In this document: positions 8,110 to 17,566 of the stretch, one piece after another
Layout: every line of letters begins with the position of its first letter
How positions within the stretch are numbered: position 1 is the first letter of the stretch
Source: DATBLE01 sp963775695
Lineage (GTDB): Bacteria; Actinomycetota; Thermoleophilia; Gaiellales; Gaiellaceae
Length of the DNA: 64,000 nt
Reading direction: 5' to 3'
Assembly: GCA_963775695.1 (NCBI GenBank)
Contig: CAVZJU010000004.1
Span: forward strand, 124,001 to 188,000
The notes under the pieces: model-generated
The model's database searches: none
What the model saw: the letters and a program-made list of their open reading frames with translations, nothing else
Told to the model about the DNA's origin: nothing
Position numbers and translations under genes: made by a program

Positions 8110-8858
8110 AACTTCCCGCCGCGTGCCCGGGCTCGTGCCGCCGAAACCGCGTGCGCTTCTGCCTCGAGGCGGTCGTCCAGGGGCTCGAACACGGGCGTCT
8201 CGCCGCCGGTCGCGTGCGCCACCGCCTGGGCGAGAAGCCAGTCGGCGAGCCACGGGTTGCGCGGCAGGAGCGGCCCGTGCAGGTACGTGCCGATCGCACG
8301 GCCGAGCCGGCAGCCCTCGAAGCCGCTGGCGCCGTCGTTGCCGAAGCCTGCGACCACACGGCCGAGCGGCTCCGCGCCCTCGTCGAGGATCGTCCGGCCG
8401 GCATGGTTCTCGAAGCCCGCCACCGTCACGCGCCGCCCGGGGTCGAGCTCGCACTCGAGCAGGACGTCGCCGATCATCCGCCGCTCGCCCGCCACCGTGT
8501 GCAGCGGCAGCACGCCGGCACCGGGGAGCTCCGAGCCGTAACGGTCGCGGTAGAAGCCGCCGAGCAGCTGGTATCCGCCGCAGACGGCCAGGACGGCCAC
8601 GCCGTCCGCGACCGCCTCGCGCAGTGCCGGGCCTTTCGCCGCGATGTCGGCCGCGATCAGCGCCTGCTCACGGTCCTGGCCGCCGCCGACGTAGAGCAGG
8701 TCGTGTCCGCCGGGATCGATCGCCTCGTCCGGGCCGACCGACGTCACCTCCAGGTCGAGCCCACGCAGGGTGGCGCGCCGCGTCAGCACGGCGATGTTCC
8801 CGCGGTCGGCGTAGATGTTCAGGTAGTCGGGGTAGAGGTGCCCGACACGGATCTTCAT
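8106..8858 (-). CDS. gatD: Lipid II isoglutaminyl synthase, glutaminase subunit GatD
   Basis: GatD releases ammonia from glutamine for MurT, which amidates D-Glu of the peptidoglycan stem to D-isoglutamine. The 250-residue class I (CobQ-like) amidotransferase has the nucleophile in LAVCGGYQLLG (about Cys 94) and the histidine in GTYLHGPLLPRNP. The start ATG has GGAG upstream. It lies 49 bp behind murT on the same strand, the arrangement that separates GatD from cobalamin-pathway relatives. Confidence 0.92.
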   Translation of the reverse strand: MKIRVGHLYPDYLNIYADRGNIAVLTRRATLRGLDLEVTSVGPDEAIDPGGHDLLYVGGGQDREQALIAADIAAKGPALREAVADGVAVLAVCGGYQLLGGFYRDRYGSELPGAGVLPLHTVAGERRMIGDVLLECELDPGRRVTVAGFENHAGRTILDEGAEPLGRVVAGFGNDGASGFEGCRLGRAIGTYLHGPLLPRNPWLADWLLAQAVAHATGGETPVFEPLDDRLEAEAHAVSAARARARGGKF

Positions 8859-8907
8859 CGGCCGGTCTCCGGCGGATGAGGGGGGCGGGGGAGCCGGGAG
8901 GTTCTCC

Positions 8908-10272
8908 TCATGCAGCGCGCTCCCAGTAGTGGCGCGTGTGGCCGCGCTCGGCGACCACCCGGCGCAGCTCGAGCATCGCCGTGTACGTGGGGAGGACGGT
9001 CAGCACGTCGCCCTCATGAGTCAGCTCGAGCCCGCGGTCGAGGGCCGCGCCCAGGTCGGGGACGATCTCCACGGCGTCCGGGGGGAACCCCGCGTAGGTG
9101 AAGCGGAGCGCGAGCTCGGCAGCACGGCTCCCTGAGACGACGACGTGTTCCAGGCACTCGAGCAGCGGCTCGAAGTCGACGTCCCAGATCCAGGAGACGT
9201 CCCGTCCGTCGGCGATCGCGTCGTTGAGCGCGACCACCGCGAGCCTCGGCGCCTCCGCCCCGACGAGCGTCCGCACGACCTCGTTCGCGCCGGCCGGGTT
9301 CTTGATCAGCAGGAGTAGCAGCCGGCGGCGGCCGAGGTCGATCCGCTCGGCGCGTCCAAAGGCCGGCGCCGCCGACTCCAACCCTCCCGCGATCTCCTCG
9401 AGGGTCGCCCCGAGCGCCCCTGAGAGCGCAGTGGCAGCGAGCCCGTTGTACACGTTGTAGAGCCCCGGCAGGCCCAGCCGCACGCGGCGGGTGCCCTCCG
9501 GAGCGACGAGGTCGAACGAGACTGCTTCGAGCCCGTGCAGCTCGACCGCTCGCGCCGCGACGTCGAGCGGCGGTCGCGCGTGCCCGCAGGCGGGGCAGCG
9601 GTAGTCGCCGAGATGCCCGACGTAGGCGGCCGCGTAGACGTAGGGCGTCCCGCAGCGCAGGCAGTACTTCGAATCGGACGCGTGCTGGAGCGTCGGGCGC
9701 GCCTGCGTGGGATCGTCGATGCCGAAGGTGACGCTGCCCGGCCGAGAGACGGCCAGGTCTCCGACCTGAGGGTCGTCCGCGTTCGCCACCAACGTCGTCG
9801 ACTCCGGAAGCTCCGCCACGGCCGCCCGCCAGCGCTCGGCGATCTGCTCCAGCTCGCCGTAGCGGTCGAGCTGGTCGCGGAACAGGTTGCCGAGGCACAC
9901 CGCGCGTGGGCGGATCCGCCTGGCGATCTCGGGGAACGCCCCCTCGTCGACCTCGAACAGGCCCAGCTCGGCGTCCCGGGCCTCGATCAGGGTGGACGCG
10001 ACGCCGGAGACGAGATTCGCGCCGGAGCCGTTGTGGGCGAGCCTGATGCGCTTGCCGACGATCGCCGCGACCAGCGCGGCCGTAGTGGTCTTCCCGTTCG
10101 TAGCCGAGATCGCGGCCGTCCCGCGCGGCAGCCGCGCGGCCAGCGTCGAGACCGATCCAGGGTCGATCGTGGCGAGGATCTTGCCGGGAATGGTCGTGCC
10201 GCCGCCGCGGCCGGCCAGGCGCGAGAGCCGGCCGGCGGACCGGGCGAGGGCGAGCTCCAGGGCGAGACGCAT
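8908..10272 (-). CDS. murT: Lipid II isoglutaminyl synthase, Mur-ligase subunit MurT
   Basis: MurT activates the alpha-carboxyl of D-Glu in lipid II with ATP; with GatD it makes D-iGln. The 454-residue protein has the Mur-ligase ATP loop SATNGKTTT (about 56-64), NGSGANLVSG, FEVDEGAFPE, and the MurT-specific Cys4 ribbon YCLRCGTPY...YRCPACGHA inserted in the central domain. The C-terminal domain carries LIKNPAGANEV and LNDAIADGRDVSWIWDVDFE, hallmarks of the family. A -10-like TAGACT (10282-10287) ends 9 nt before the ATG. Co-transcribed with gatD. Confidence 0.95.
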   Translation of the reverse strand: MRLALELALARSAGRLSRLAGRGGGTTIPGKILATIDPGSVSTLAARLPRGTAAISATNGKTTTAALVAAIVGKRIRLAHNGSGANLVSGVASTLIEARDAELGLFEVDEGAFPEIARRIRPRAVCLGNLFRDQLDRYGELEQIAERWRAAVAELPESTTLVANADDPQVGDLAVSRPGSVTFGIDDPTQARPTLQHASDSKYCLRCGTPYVYAAAYVGHLGDYRCPACGHARPPLDVAARAVELHGLEAVSFDLVAPEGTRRVRLGLPGLYNVYNGLAATALSGALGATLEEIAGGLESAAPAFGRAERIDLGRRRLLLLLIKNPAGANEVVRTLVGAEAPRLAVVALNDAIADGRDVSWIWDVDFEPLLECLEHVVVSGSRAAELALRFTYAGFPPDAVEIVPDLGAALDRGLELTHEGDVLTVLPTYTAMLELRRVVAERGHTRHYWERAA

Positions 10273-10346
10273 CGCGAGGCCAGTCTAGTTGCGCCGGAAC
10301 GGTTTGCACACTTTCCAATACGCTAGGGTCATTTTTGCGCAGGTCT

Positions 10347-10374
10347 TTGCAAATTGGTCAAGACGCTCTATTCT
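10347..10374 (+). promoter_or_regulatory. Probable promoter of the homing-endonuclease-repeat protein gene
   Basis: TTGCAA (10347-10352) and TATTCT (10369-10374) are separated by 16 nt. The -10 ends 10 nt before the ATG at 10385, so the mRNA is likely leaderless. The 112-bp region is divergent with murT and is visibly AT-richer than the genes around it. Confidence 0.5.
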
Positions 10375-10384
10375 GTTTGCCCCG

Positions 10385-11074
10385 ATGCCGCGCAAACGTC
10401 CTTACCGGGCCATCACCAGCATCGATCCGGCCGAGCTCGCCGCCTTCCAGGCGGAGATCCGTCGCCGTTACTCGGACGAGGAGATCCTCGAGCAGCTGCG
10501 CGAGTCGGCGAAACGGCTGGGGCGGTCGCCGACGATGAAGGAGTTCGCCGACGACGCGGCCACGACGGTCCATCCGCAGACCGTGATCGAGCACTTCGGC
10601 AGCTGGAACAAGGCGAAACGTCTCGCCGGGCTCGTCCCGCGGCGGTTCGCGACCCGGGAGGAGCTGCTCGGGCTGCTGCGCGAGCTGGGGGAGCGGCTCG
10701 GCCGCGTGCCGACGGCGAAGGACGTGGATGCGAACCGCGGCTGGATGCCGTCCAAGTCGCTCTACTGGCACACGTTCGGGTCTCTGACGAACGCGCTCAA
10801 GGAGGCCGGGTTCGACGTGCCGGTGGGGGAGGAGCGGCTGGAGCGCGCGATCGAGCAGGGCGCCGGGATGGCGCGAAGCCTCGGGCGGCTGCCGAAGTTC
10901 AACGACTGGGCTGCGGCGCGCCGCGAGGATGCGGCCCTGCTGACCGAGTGGCAGGTCTACCGTATGTTCGACGCGCGCCGCGGGGCGTGGTCGACGTTCC
11001 AGTACCTCGTCCGCGAGCGTCTCCGCGAAGAGGGTGTGGCGGTCGAGCGGGACGGATCGTTGAAGCCCGGCTAA
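10385..11074 (+). CDS. Protein of tandem homing-endonuclease-associated (HNH-type) repeats
   Basis: The 229-residue product consists of three copies of a roughly 60-residue repeat. Repeat 1 (about 22-80) reads SDEEILEQLRESAKRLGRSP ... HFGSWNKAKRLAGL; repeat 2 (about 82-142) ends TFGSLTNALKEAGF; repeat 3 ends with a diverged MFDARRGAWSTFQYLV. This unit is known next to HNH and homing endonucleases, where it is thought to bind DNA, but no nuclease domain is present here. A stand-alone DNA-binding or regulatory role is inference. The TAA stop is part of the duplicated CTAA target of the adjacent IS element. Confidence 0.75.
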   Translation: MPRKRPYRAITSIDPAELAAFQAEIRRRYSDEEILEQLRESAKRLGRSPTMKEFADDAATTVHPQTVIEHFGSWNKAKRLAGLVPRRFATREELLGLLRELGERLGRVPTAKDVDANRGWMPSKSLYWHTFGSLTNALKEAGFDVPVGEERLERAIEQGAGMARSLGRLPKFNDWAAARREDAALLTEWQVYRMFDARRGAWSTFQYLVRERLREEGVAVERDGSLKPG

Positions 11075-12000
11075 AGGTCTATCCCGTTTGGAGGGACCTG
11101 CGCGTTGACGGCGAAGCCTTCTTCGTCATCGACGAGGGAGGCGACGATGGGTCTTGTGGTCAGGGACGATGGCTGGCGGATCCCGGACTGGCTGTGGGAG
11201 CGGATCGAGCCGTTGCTGCCGGCGCCGCCGCCGCACCCGTTGGGTTGTCACCGGCCGCGGGTGCCGAACCGTGATGCGATGGACGCGATCCTGCTGGTGC
11301 TGCGTACAGGGATGCAGTGGAACGCGCTGAATGCGACCGGGGTGTGTTCGTCCTCGGCGGCGCACCGGCGCTTTCAGGAATGGGAGCGGGTCGGCGTCTT
11401 CCACGAGTTCTGGCGGCAAGGGCTCCTGGACTACGACCAGGTGGTCGGGATCGACTGGGCCTGGCTCGCCTGCGACGGGGCGATGACCAAAGCGCCGCTG
11501 GGTGGGCCGAAGACCGGCCCCAATCCCACTGACAGAGCTAAAAAAGGGCGAAGCGGTCGGTCCTCAGCGAAGGCAAGGGAGTCCCGGTCGGGCTCGAGCA
11601 CGAGGGCGCCAACCGCAACGACCACAAGCTGCTGAAGGGCACGCTCGACTCGATCCCGATCGCGCGCCCCGAGCCGACCGCGGAGCAGCCGCAGGGGATC
11701 TCCCTCGACCGCGCCTACGACAACGCCGACTCGCGCGAACTCGTCGACGAGTACGGGCTCACCCCGCACATCCGCAGCCGCGGCGAAGAGATCGACCTCA
11801 AGGCGAGCCGCCCCGGCTGGCGCGCCCGCCGCTGGGTCGTCGAAGCCTGCCACTCATGGCTCAACCGCAACCGCGCGATCCTGATCCGCTGGTCGAAGAA
11901 AGACGAGAACCACCTCGCCCTGCTCCAACTCGCCAGCGGCCTGATCGCCTTCAAGAAAGCCCACGCCGCACGACTCGCCCTCGCCCAAGCGGGATAGGCC
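11075..12000 (+). mobile_element. IS5-family (IS427-like) insertion sequence
   Basis: A 926-bp element with terminal inverted repeats: left GGTCTATCCCGTTTGG (11076-11091) and right, complemented, GGCCTATCCCGCTTGG (11985-12000), 14 of 16 identical. It is flanked by the direct repeat CTAA (11071-11074 and 12001-12004), consistent with the CTAG-like targets of this group. It encodes one transposase in two overlapping frames. Both ends and the target duplication are intact, so the insertion looks recent. Confidence 0.88.
11147..11997 (+). CDS. IS5-family transposase, two frames joined by -1 frameshift
   Basis: The first frame (11147 to 11635) opens GLVVRDDGWRIPDWLWERIE after a GGGAGG Shine-Dalgarno and holds the N-terminal domain and the first acidic region (VVGIDWAWLACDGAMTKAP, GPNPTDRAKKG). 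The second, in the -1 frame from about 11545 to 11997, holds LDRAYDNADSREL (second Asp), HIRSRGEE and the third-acid block RRWVVEACHSWLNR. The switch falls on a run of six A (11540-11545), giving K-K-R-A-K-R-S-V-L. IS427 members often use such a frameshift, so this is likely functional rather than decayed, though a simple mutation cannot be excluded. Confidence 0.8.
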
Positions 12001-12789
12001 CTAAGCCGCGGCCAGAGCGGCGAGCCGCTCGAGGCAGAACGCACCTTCGCCGGGTGCGCGAACGGCCGGCAGCGGGTCGGCCTCGTACGTCGGATCGGGC
12101 CTGAAACGGTCGTGGCGGGTGGCGCGGGGGCCCTTCAGCGCGAGCAGCGTTCCCTCGGCGAGCTCGCGCTTGCGCAGGTGGACGCCCGTGAAGCGCTCCG
12201 CGATCTCGAGCGCCTCCTCCGTGGAGGCGAAGAAGAGCTCGCGGCGGCTCGTGCCGACCCAGAGCGGTCGTCCCACGCCGCGCGCGAGGTAGAGCAGCTC
12301 CGGGTGACGTTCGTCGAGCCAGGCGGCGGCCATCGAGCCGCGGAACTCGTCGAACGCGCGGGCGTGGCTGCCGGTCGCCTCGGCGGTGGCGAAGATGACC
12401 TCGGAATCGACCGTCATTTCCGGCTCCGCGCGCGCGAAGCCGTGTCGCTCCATCAGCTCGTCGTCGTTCAGGATCGTCCCGTTGTGGACGCCGGCGACCG
12501 TGCCGTGACGGACCGGGTGGTTGTTCGCAGCGATCTGCGGGTGGCCCTTGGTGTAGTCGCGGACGTGCAGGAGAACCTGGTGCGCATCGGTCGGGATCGC
12601 AATCCGGTCGAGAACGGCGCTGGCCCCGGTGCGCTGCTTGTGGACCGACATCCGGCCTCTCGGCGAGCGAACGGCGTATCCGACCGCGTCGGCCCCGCGC
12701 TCGGCGATCCCGGCCAGGAGCGCCTGGGCAGCGCGCGTCCGGTCGACGCTGCTCTTGGGGCTGATGCTGTATCCCGCAATGCCGCACAT
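12001..12789 (-). CDS. Class II glutamine amidotransferase domain protein
   Basis: The 262-residue protein begins MCGIAGYS, so Cys2 becomes the N-terminal nucleophile of an Ntn-type glutaminase as in PurF and GlmS. Further glutaminase markers are NNHPVRHGTVAGVHNGTILN and TVDSEVIF. There is no PRTase, SIS or synthetase domain, so it is a stand-alone glutaminase whose acceptor partner is not visible nearby. Start ATG 12789 is fixed by the need for Cys2. Its TAG stop lies in the CTAA target repeat of the IS element. Confidence 0.85.
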   Translation of the reverse strand: MCGIAGYSISPKSSVDRTRAAQALLAGIAERGADAVGYAVRSPRGRMSVHKQRTGASAVLDRIAIPTDAHQVLLHVRDYTKGHPQIAANNHPVRHGTVAGVHNGTILNDDELMERHGFARAEPEMTVDSEVIFATAEATGSHARAFDEFRGSMAAAWLDERHPELLYLARGVGRPLWVGTSRRELFFASTEEALEIAERFTGVHLRKRELAEGTLLALKGPRATRHDRFRPDPTYEADPLPAVRAPGEGAFCLERLAALAAA

Positions 12790-12945
12790 GGCCGCTTCCT
12801 TACGATCGTAGTCCGCCGGCCGGGTGACCCCGGTGACGGGCACAGACACTCAGACGATCGGCAGGCAGGATCGGTTTGTCGAGAACCGGCCATCCCTCGG
12901 TCGGTCGGGGTTCAGCCTCCGCCCCGGGATGCCGATACCCCTCTT

Positions 12946-13890
12946 GTGACGGATGACCAGCGTCCCTCCGAGCCTGCGGAAGAGCAGCCCAGGCTCGAGC
13001 TCGTGCCTTCGCTCGACGAGCCCGAGGCCGAGTCCACGCCGAAGGACGCGTTCGACGCCGCAGGCCCGACGCAGGATCCGCTGAAGCTCTACCTCCGGCA
13101 GATCGGCGACGGCCGGCTGCTGACCGCCGCCGAGGAGCGCGAGCTCGCCCAGCGCAAGGACGCCGGCGACGAGGAGGCGAAGCGCCGGCTGATCGAGGGC
13201 AACCTGCGCCTCGTCATGTCGATCACCCGAAACTACACGAAGGCCGGAGTGCCACTGCTCGACCTGATCCAGGAGGGCAACCTGGGTCTGATGCGCGCCG
13301 TCGAGAAGTTCGACTGGCGGATGGGCTACAAGCTCTCCACGTATGCGACCTGGTGGATCCGCCAGGCGGTCACGCGCGCGCTCGCCGACCAGGGACGGAC
13401 GATCCGCCTGCCGGTGCACGTCGCCGAGCAGGAGCGGCGCGTGATGCGCGCCCGCCGGCTCCTGACCCAGAAGCTGAACCGTGAGCCGTCGCTGCGCGAG
13501 ATCGCGAAGGAGAGCGGCTTCACCGAGAAGAAGGTGCGCGACCTGCTCGAGCTGATCGAGGACACGATCAGCCTCGAGGCGCCCGTCGGCGACGGCGAGA
13601 GCGACTACAGCGACCTGATCGAGGATGTGAACGCGGAGCAGCCCGAGGAGATGACCGCGCAGGGCATGCGCTCGACCGAGCTCGCGGAGGCGATCACCCG
13701 GCTCAACCCACGGATGCGGCTCGTGATCACGAGGCGTTTCGGCCTCGACGGCCAGCCGCCGCGGACGCTCGAGCAGGTCGGCGCCGAGCTCGGCATCACC
13801 CGCGAGCGGGTTCGCCAGCTCGAGTCGCGCGCGCTCCGCGAGCTACGGTCGCAGGCGCCGCAGCTCTACCTGTATCTACGAACGGCCTAG
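12946..13890 (+). CDS. RNA polymerase sigma-70 factor, RpoD/group 2 type (lacking region 1.1)
   Basis: The 314-residue protein has region 1.2 (DPLKLYLRQIGDGRLLTAAE), region 2 with NLRLVMSITRNYTKAGVPLL and the promoter-melting/-10 reading segment YKLSTYATWWIRQAVTRALA, region 3 and region 4.2 TLEQVGAELGITRERVRQLE. A short acidic N-terminal tail replaces region 1.1, which favours a group 2 (HrdB-like paralogue) rather than the primary sigma. GTG 12946 is used because a -10-like GATACC (12934-12939) sits 6 nt before it. The second sigma gene at 15118-16185 is the better candidate for primary sigma. Confidence 0.9.
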   Translation: MTDDQRPSEPAEEQPRLELVPSLDEPEAESTPKDAFDAAGPTQDPLKLYLRQIGDGRLLTAAEERELAQRKDAGDEEAKRRLIEGNLRLVMSITRNYTKAGVPLLDLIQEGNLGLMRAVEKFDWRMGYKLSTYATWWIRQAVTRALADQGRTIRLPVHVAEQERRVMRARRLLTQKLNREPSLREIAKESGFTEKKVRDLLELIEDTISLEAPVGDGESDYSDLIEDVNAEQPEEMTAQGMRSTELAEAITRLNPRMRLVITRRFGLDGQPPRTLEQVGAELGITRERVRQLESRALRELRSQAPQLYLYLRTA

Positions 13891-13910
13891 ACGCGGACCG
13901 CTATTCGCCG

Positions 13911-14028
13911 CCGCGACCGACCTGGCGGGCGCGGCACCCCAACGCTACTCAGGACAGCGCGAATGCCGCCGACGAAGCCGACCGGCAGAGCGGGGGAAGG
14001 GGGTCCATGGAGGAAACCGGCCGTTTCC
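13911..14028 (+). repeat. Dispersed intergenic repeat, copy C
   Basis: The conserved block (13911-13934, contains CGACCGACCTGGCGGGCG) is followed after 77 bp by the hairpin GGAAAC-CGGCC-GTTTCC (14012-14028) and a trailing GCGAGCGAGCGGAGCGAGCG. The same order is found in copy D. It fills the space between the sigma gene and the IS481-family element. Confidence 0.75.
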
Positions 14029-14077
14029 CCCGTGCGAGCGAGCGGAGCGAGCGGCTAGAGGCTTGATGTGCCTAAAA

Positions 14078-15104
14078 AGGTTGTGAACGGCTGAGCGGTC
14101 TATCCGGCCCTCCTCCGAGGCTGTGGGTCTCGCCAAAGACCTGCACGAAGGAGGACCGGATGTCGCATCACCGTAACGCCAAGCTCGGACTGGCTGGCCG
14201 CCGCGCGCTCGTGGCGGCGATTGCGGGCGGGATGACGCTGAAGGCGGCCGCGGCCGCCTTCAGCGTGTCGCCGGCGACGGCGCATCGTTGGTGGCACCGT
14301 TGGCTGGAGGCGAGCGAGGAGGCGCGGGCGGATCTGTCGTGTCTGCTCGACCGGTCGAGCCGTCCGTACCGCTCGCCGCGGCAGCTGGCACCCGAACTCG
14401 CCGAGGCGATCTGCGCCTGTCGCCGTCAGACCGGCTGGGGGCCGCGCCTGGTCGCTGGCGCGACCGGTTTCTGTCACTCGACCGTCTGGAAGGTGCTCCG
14501 GCGCGCCGGGATCTCGAGGCCGCCGCGGCCAGCGCGGGAGCCTGCCAACCGCTACGAGTGGCCCTGCCCCGGCGACCTGCTGCACATGGACACCAGCGAG
14601 TACGCGCGCTTCCAGCGGCCCGGTCATCGCGTCACCGGTGATCGCTCCAGCCAAGACCGTCAGCACCACGATGGCGTCGATGTCGTGCACGCGATCGTCG
14701 ACGATCACTCCCGGCTCGCCTACGCCGAGATGCCACCCCGACGCGAAAGCGGCCACCGTCCTCGCCTCCTCGACCGCGCCCTAACGCTGTTACGCGCCGA
14801 GGACGGGATCACGCCGCGGCGGCTGATGACCGCAACGTCTGGGTCTACGCCCGGAACGGCCTCGTCCGCCAGCACCGCGAGCAGCTACGAATCCGACACT
14901 TCCCATCAAGCCCTACCGGCCCCGCACCAACGGCAAAGTCGAGCGCTTCCACCAAACGATGGCACGCGAATGGGCCTACGGGCTCGTCTACCAATCACAC
15001 CACCAACGCGCCGCCGCCCTGCCACACTGGCTCCACCACTACAACAGCGCGCGGCCACACAGCTCACTCGGCGGCCGAACCCCGATCAGCCGCGTTCACA
15101 ACCT
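14078..15104 (+). mobile_element. Decayed IS481-family insertion sequence
   Basis: Terminal inverted repeats are AGGTTGTGAACGGCTGA at the left (14078-14094) and, complemented, AGGTTGTGAACGCGGCTGA at the right (15086-15104). The about 1.03-kb element carries one transposase gene that is broken by several single-base indels. It ends just 14 bp from the stop of the convergent rpoD-type gene and has not damaged it. Confidence 0.75.
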
Positions 15105-15117
15105 CCGTAGGCAGCAT

Positions 15118-15147
<30 letters not shown>
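14160..15147 (+). pseudogene. IS481-family transposase, frameshifted
   Basis: The N-terminal helix-turn-helix (NAKLGLAGRRALVAAIAGGM, then SVSPATAHRWWHRW) and the first catalytic Asp (GDLLHMDTSEYARF) are readable, as is AIVDDHSRLAYAEM. After that the frame breaks: one extra C near 14743, then losses of one base near 14767, 14832 and 14907. Reading across them restores ARNGLVRQHREQLRIRHFP, the third-acid block TNGKVERFHQTMAREW and HYNSARPHSSLGGR. The second Asp of the DDE triad is hit by the 14832 deletion. It cannot make active transposase. Confidence 0.85.
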
Positions 15148-16185
<1,038 letters not shown>

Positions 16186-16650
16186 GTGTCGGGCACGTGG
16201 GTACCCGCCCCCGCGAACGATTCAAACAGGTTCTTAACAAAATGTCGAGCGTTCGAAGGAGGGAGCTCCTCCGCAGCCCGGTTCTCGCCGCCATCGTTGA
16301 CCGGCCCGCCAACGCTGACGCGTCGGAGCGGGGCGTGCCTGACGGCCGAGCTCGACCTGGTGTCACGGCGACGTGCCAGAGCGCCCCGGCAGGCCGGCCT
16401 GCGTGTCCTGAGGCCTCTGTGGCCAGTGCACGAGAATCGACGTTATGTCAAGTCGGCACAGGTCCGAGGCCGAGCCTGCAATTTGCGCTTTTTTCCTTCG
16501 CTCCCCTCTTGCGCGGAGGATCGAGGTCTTCTAGGTTGCTGCTTGCGCCGAGCACGGAGCGCGAGTAGGTCGAAGCCGAGTCGGGCGGCACAACCCGCAA
16601 GGGGAAGGTCGGTGGATTCGGTGGACGAAAGCACTACCGGCTCGGCGAAT
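16186..16650. other. Non-coding stretch upstream of the rpoD-type gene
   Basis: No reading frame with protein-like character is seen on either strand. It contains GAGG-GAGCTC-CTCC-like short dyads near 16256, a T6 tract at 16490-16495, and on the minus strand a TTGACA (about 16443-16448) without a matching -10. It probably holds the rpoD promoter and perhaps a small RNA, but I cannot identify one. Confidence 0.4.
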
Positions 16651-16679
16651 TCTTGGTCCGGGACCGTTTGCACTAGGAT
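16651..16679 (+). promoter_or_regulatory. Possible promoter of the small membrane protein gene
   Basis: TCTTGG (16651-16656) and TAGGAT (16674-16679) are 17 nt apart. The -10 ends 8 nt before the ATG at 16688, again implying a leaderless transcript. The -35 is weak. Confidence 0.35.
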
Positions 16680-16687
16680 CCTCGCCG

Positions 16688-16897
16688 ATGCACCTGCCGC
16701 GTCCGCCCAGTGTCGATCACGGGGTCGTCTCGTTCATCTGGGCCCTCGTGCTCGGCGTGCTGCTCTGGGCGTTCATGCTCGCGATCGGCGTGTCGAAGCC
16801 GACCGCCTTCATTCTCGCCGTCCTGGCCGCCTGCGCGATCTACCTGTACGTCAGGCTGTACGGCGAGGACGAGCCCCGCCGCGACGTGCAGCGCTGA
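16688..16897 (+). CDS. Small two-helix membrane protein
   Basis: The 69-residue product has two hydrophobic helices (about 14-34 and 40-58: VVSFIWALVLGVLLWAFMLA and AFILAVLAACAIYLYV) and a charged C-terminal tail. I do not recognise a family. It is convergent with the next gene, whose stop is only 6 bp away. Confidence 0.6.
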   Translation: MHLPRPPSVDHGVVSFIWALVLGVLLWAFMLAIGVSKPTAFILAVLAACAIYLYVRLYGEDEPRRDVQR

Positions 16898-16903
16898 GAA
16901 CCG

Positions 16904-17509
16904 CTACATGCGGACGAGGCGTTCGGTCTCGCGGTCCGGAATGCCGGCGGGCTTCTCGATGCGCTCCGTCGCCGCACCGTCGCCCTCGATCACGGTCGTC
17001 GGCGCCGCGTCGTCGGCCACGGGCGTCCCGGCGGGCACTGAAGGTTCCTCGGGCACCGAGCTCTCCCAGATCGGCTCCCCCGGCCCGCGCGGGCCCGACG
17101 TGTCGAAGGTGAAACCGAAGACCAGCCCCAGGCCGAACGCGAGCACGACCAGCACCGAACGCAGATCGTGGACCGGCCCGTCGATCGCGATGCTCCCGGA
17201 CCACGAGTCGACGTGGCGCTGGAACCAGTTCGAGTCGGGCTGACCGGCGAGCAGCACCCAACCCGCCACCACCAGCACCGGCAGGAAGCCGATCAGGAAG
17301 ACGCCGGCCGAGATCCGCGGCACCCCCCACTTCGTCCAGCCGCCCGCCAGTTGCGAGACGGCCATCGTCAGCCCCGCACCGGCGACGATGCCCACTGCCG
17401 CCCAGTAGCCGCCCGTCGAGCCCTGCCCGATCTGGGTGGACAGCCAGATCAGCCCGCCCGCGATGCCTGCACCGACAAGTGTGGCTACGCCGCGCACCGT
17501 TCCGTACAT
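16904..17509 (-). CDS. Hypothetical membrane protein with acidic C-terminal tail
   Basis: The 201-residue protein has about four transmembrane helices (roughly 5-25, 36-54, 66-90 and 119-137) followed by a hydrophilic Pro/Ala/Glu-rich tail with GEPIWESSVPEEPSVPAG. A GGAGGTGG Shine-Dalgarno precedes ATG 17509. No family is recognised. It is separated by 57 bp from the zinc-motif protein gene upstream on the same strand. Confidence 0.6.
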   Translation of the reverse strand: MYGTVRGVATLVGAGIAGGLIWLSTQIGQGSTGGYWAAVGIVAGAGLTMAVSQLAGGWTKWGVPRISAGVFLIGFLPVLVVAGWVLLAGQPDSNWFQRHVDSWSGSIAIDGPVHDLRSVLVVLAFGLGLVFGFTFDTSGPRGPGEPIWESSVPEEPSVPAGTPVADDAAPTTVIEGDGAATERIEKPAGIPDRETERLVRM

Positions 17510-17566
17510 CTAGACCACCTCCGCCGTGCTTGTACCCGATCCCGCGAAGCGTTAGTCCCAGATGGT

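Noticed and set aside
16186..16650. A structured RNA (6S, SRP or riboswitch) upstream of rpoD
   Set aside because: A T6 tract and short dyads exist, but no conserved core of a known RNA could be recognised by eye.
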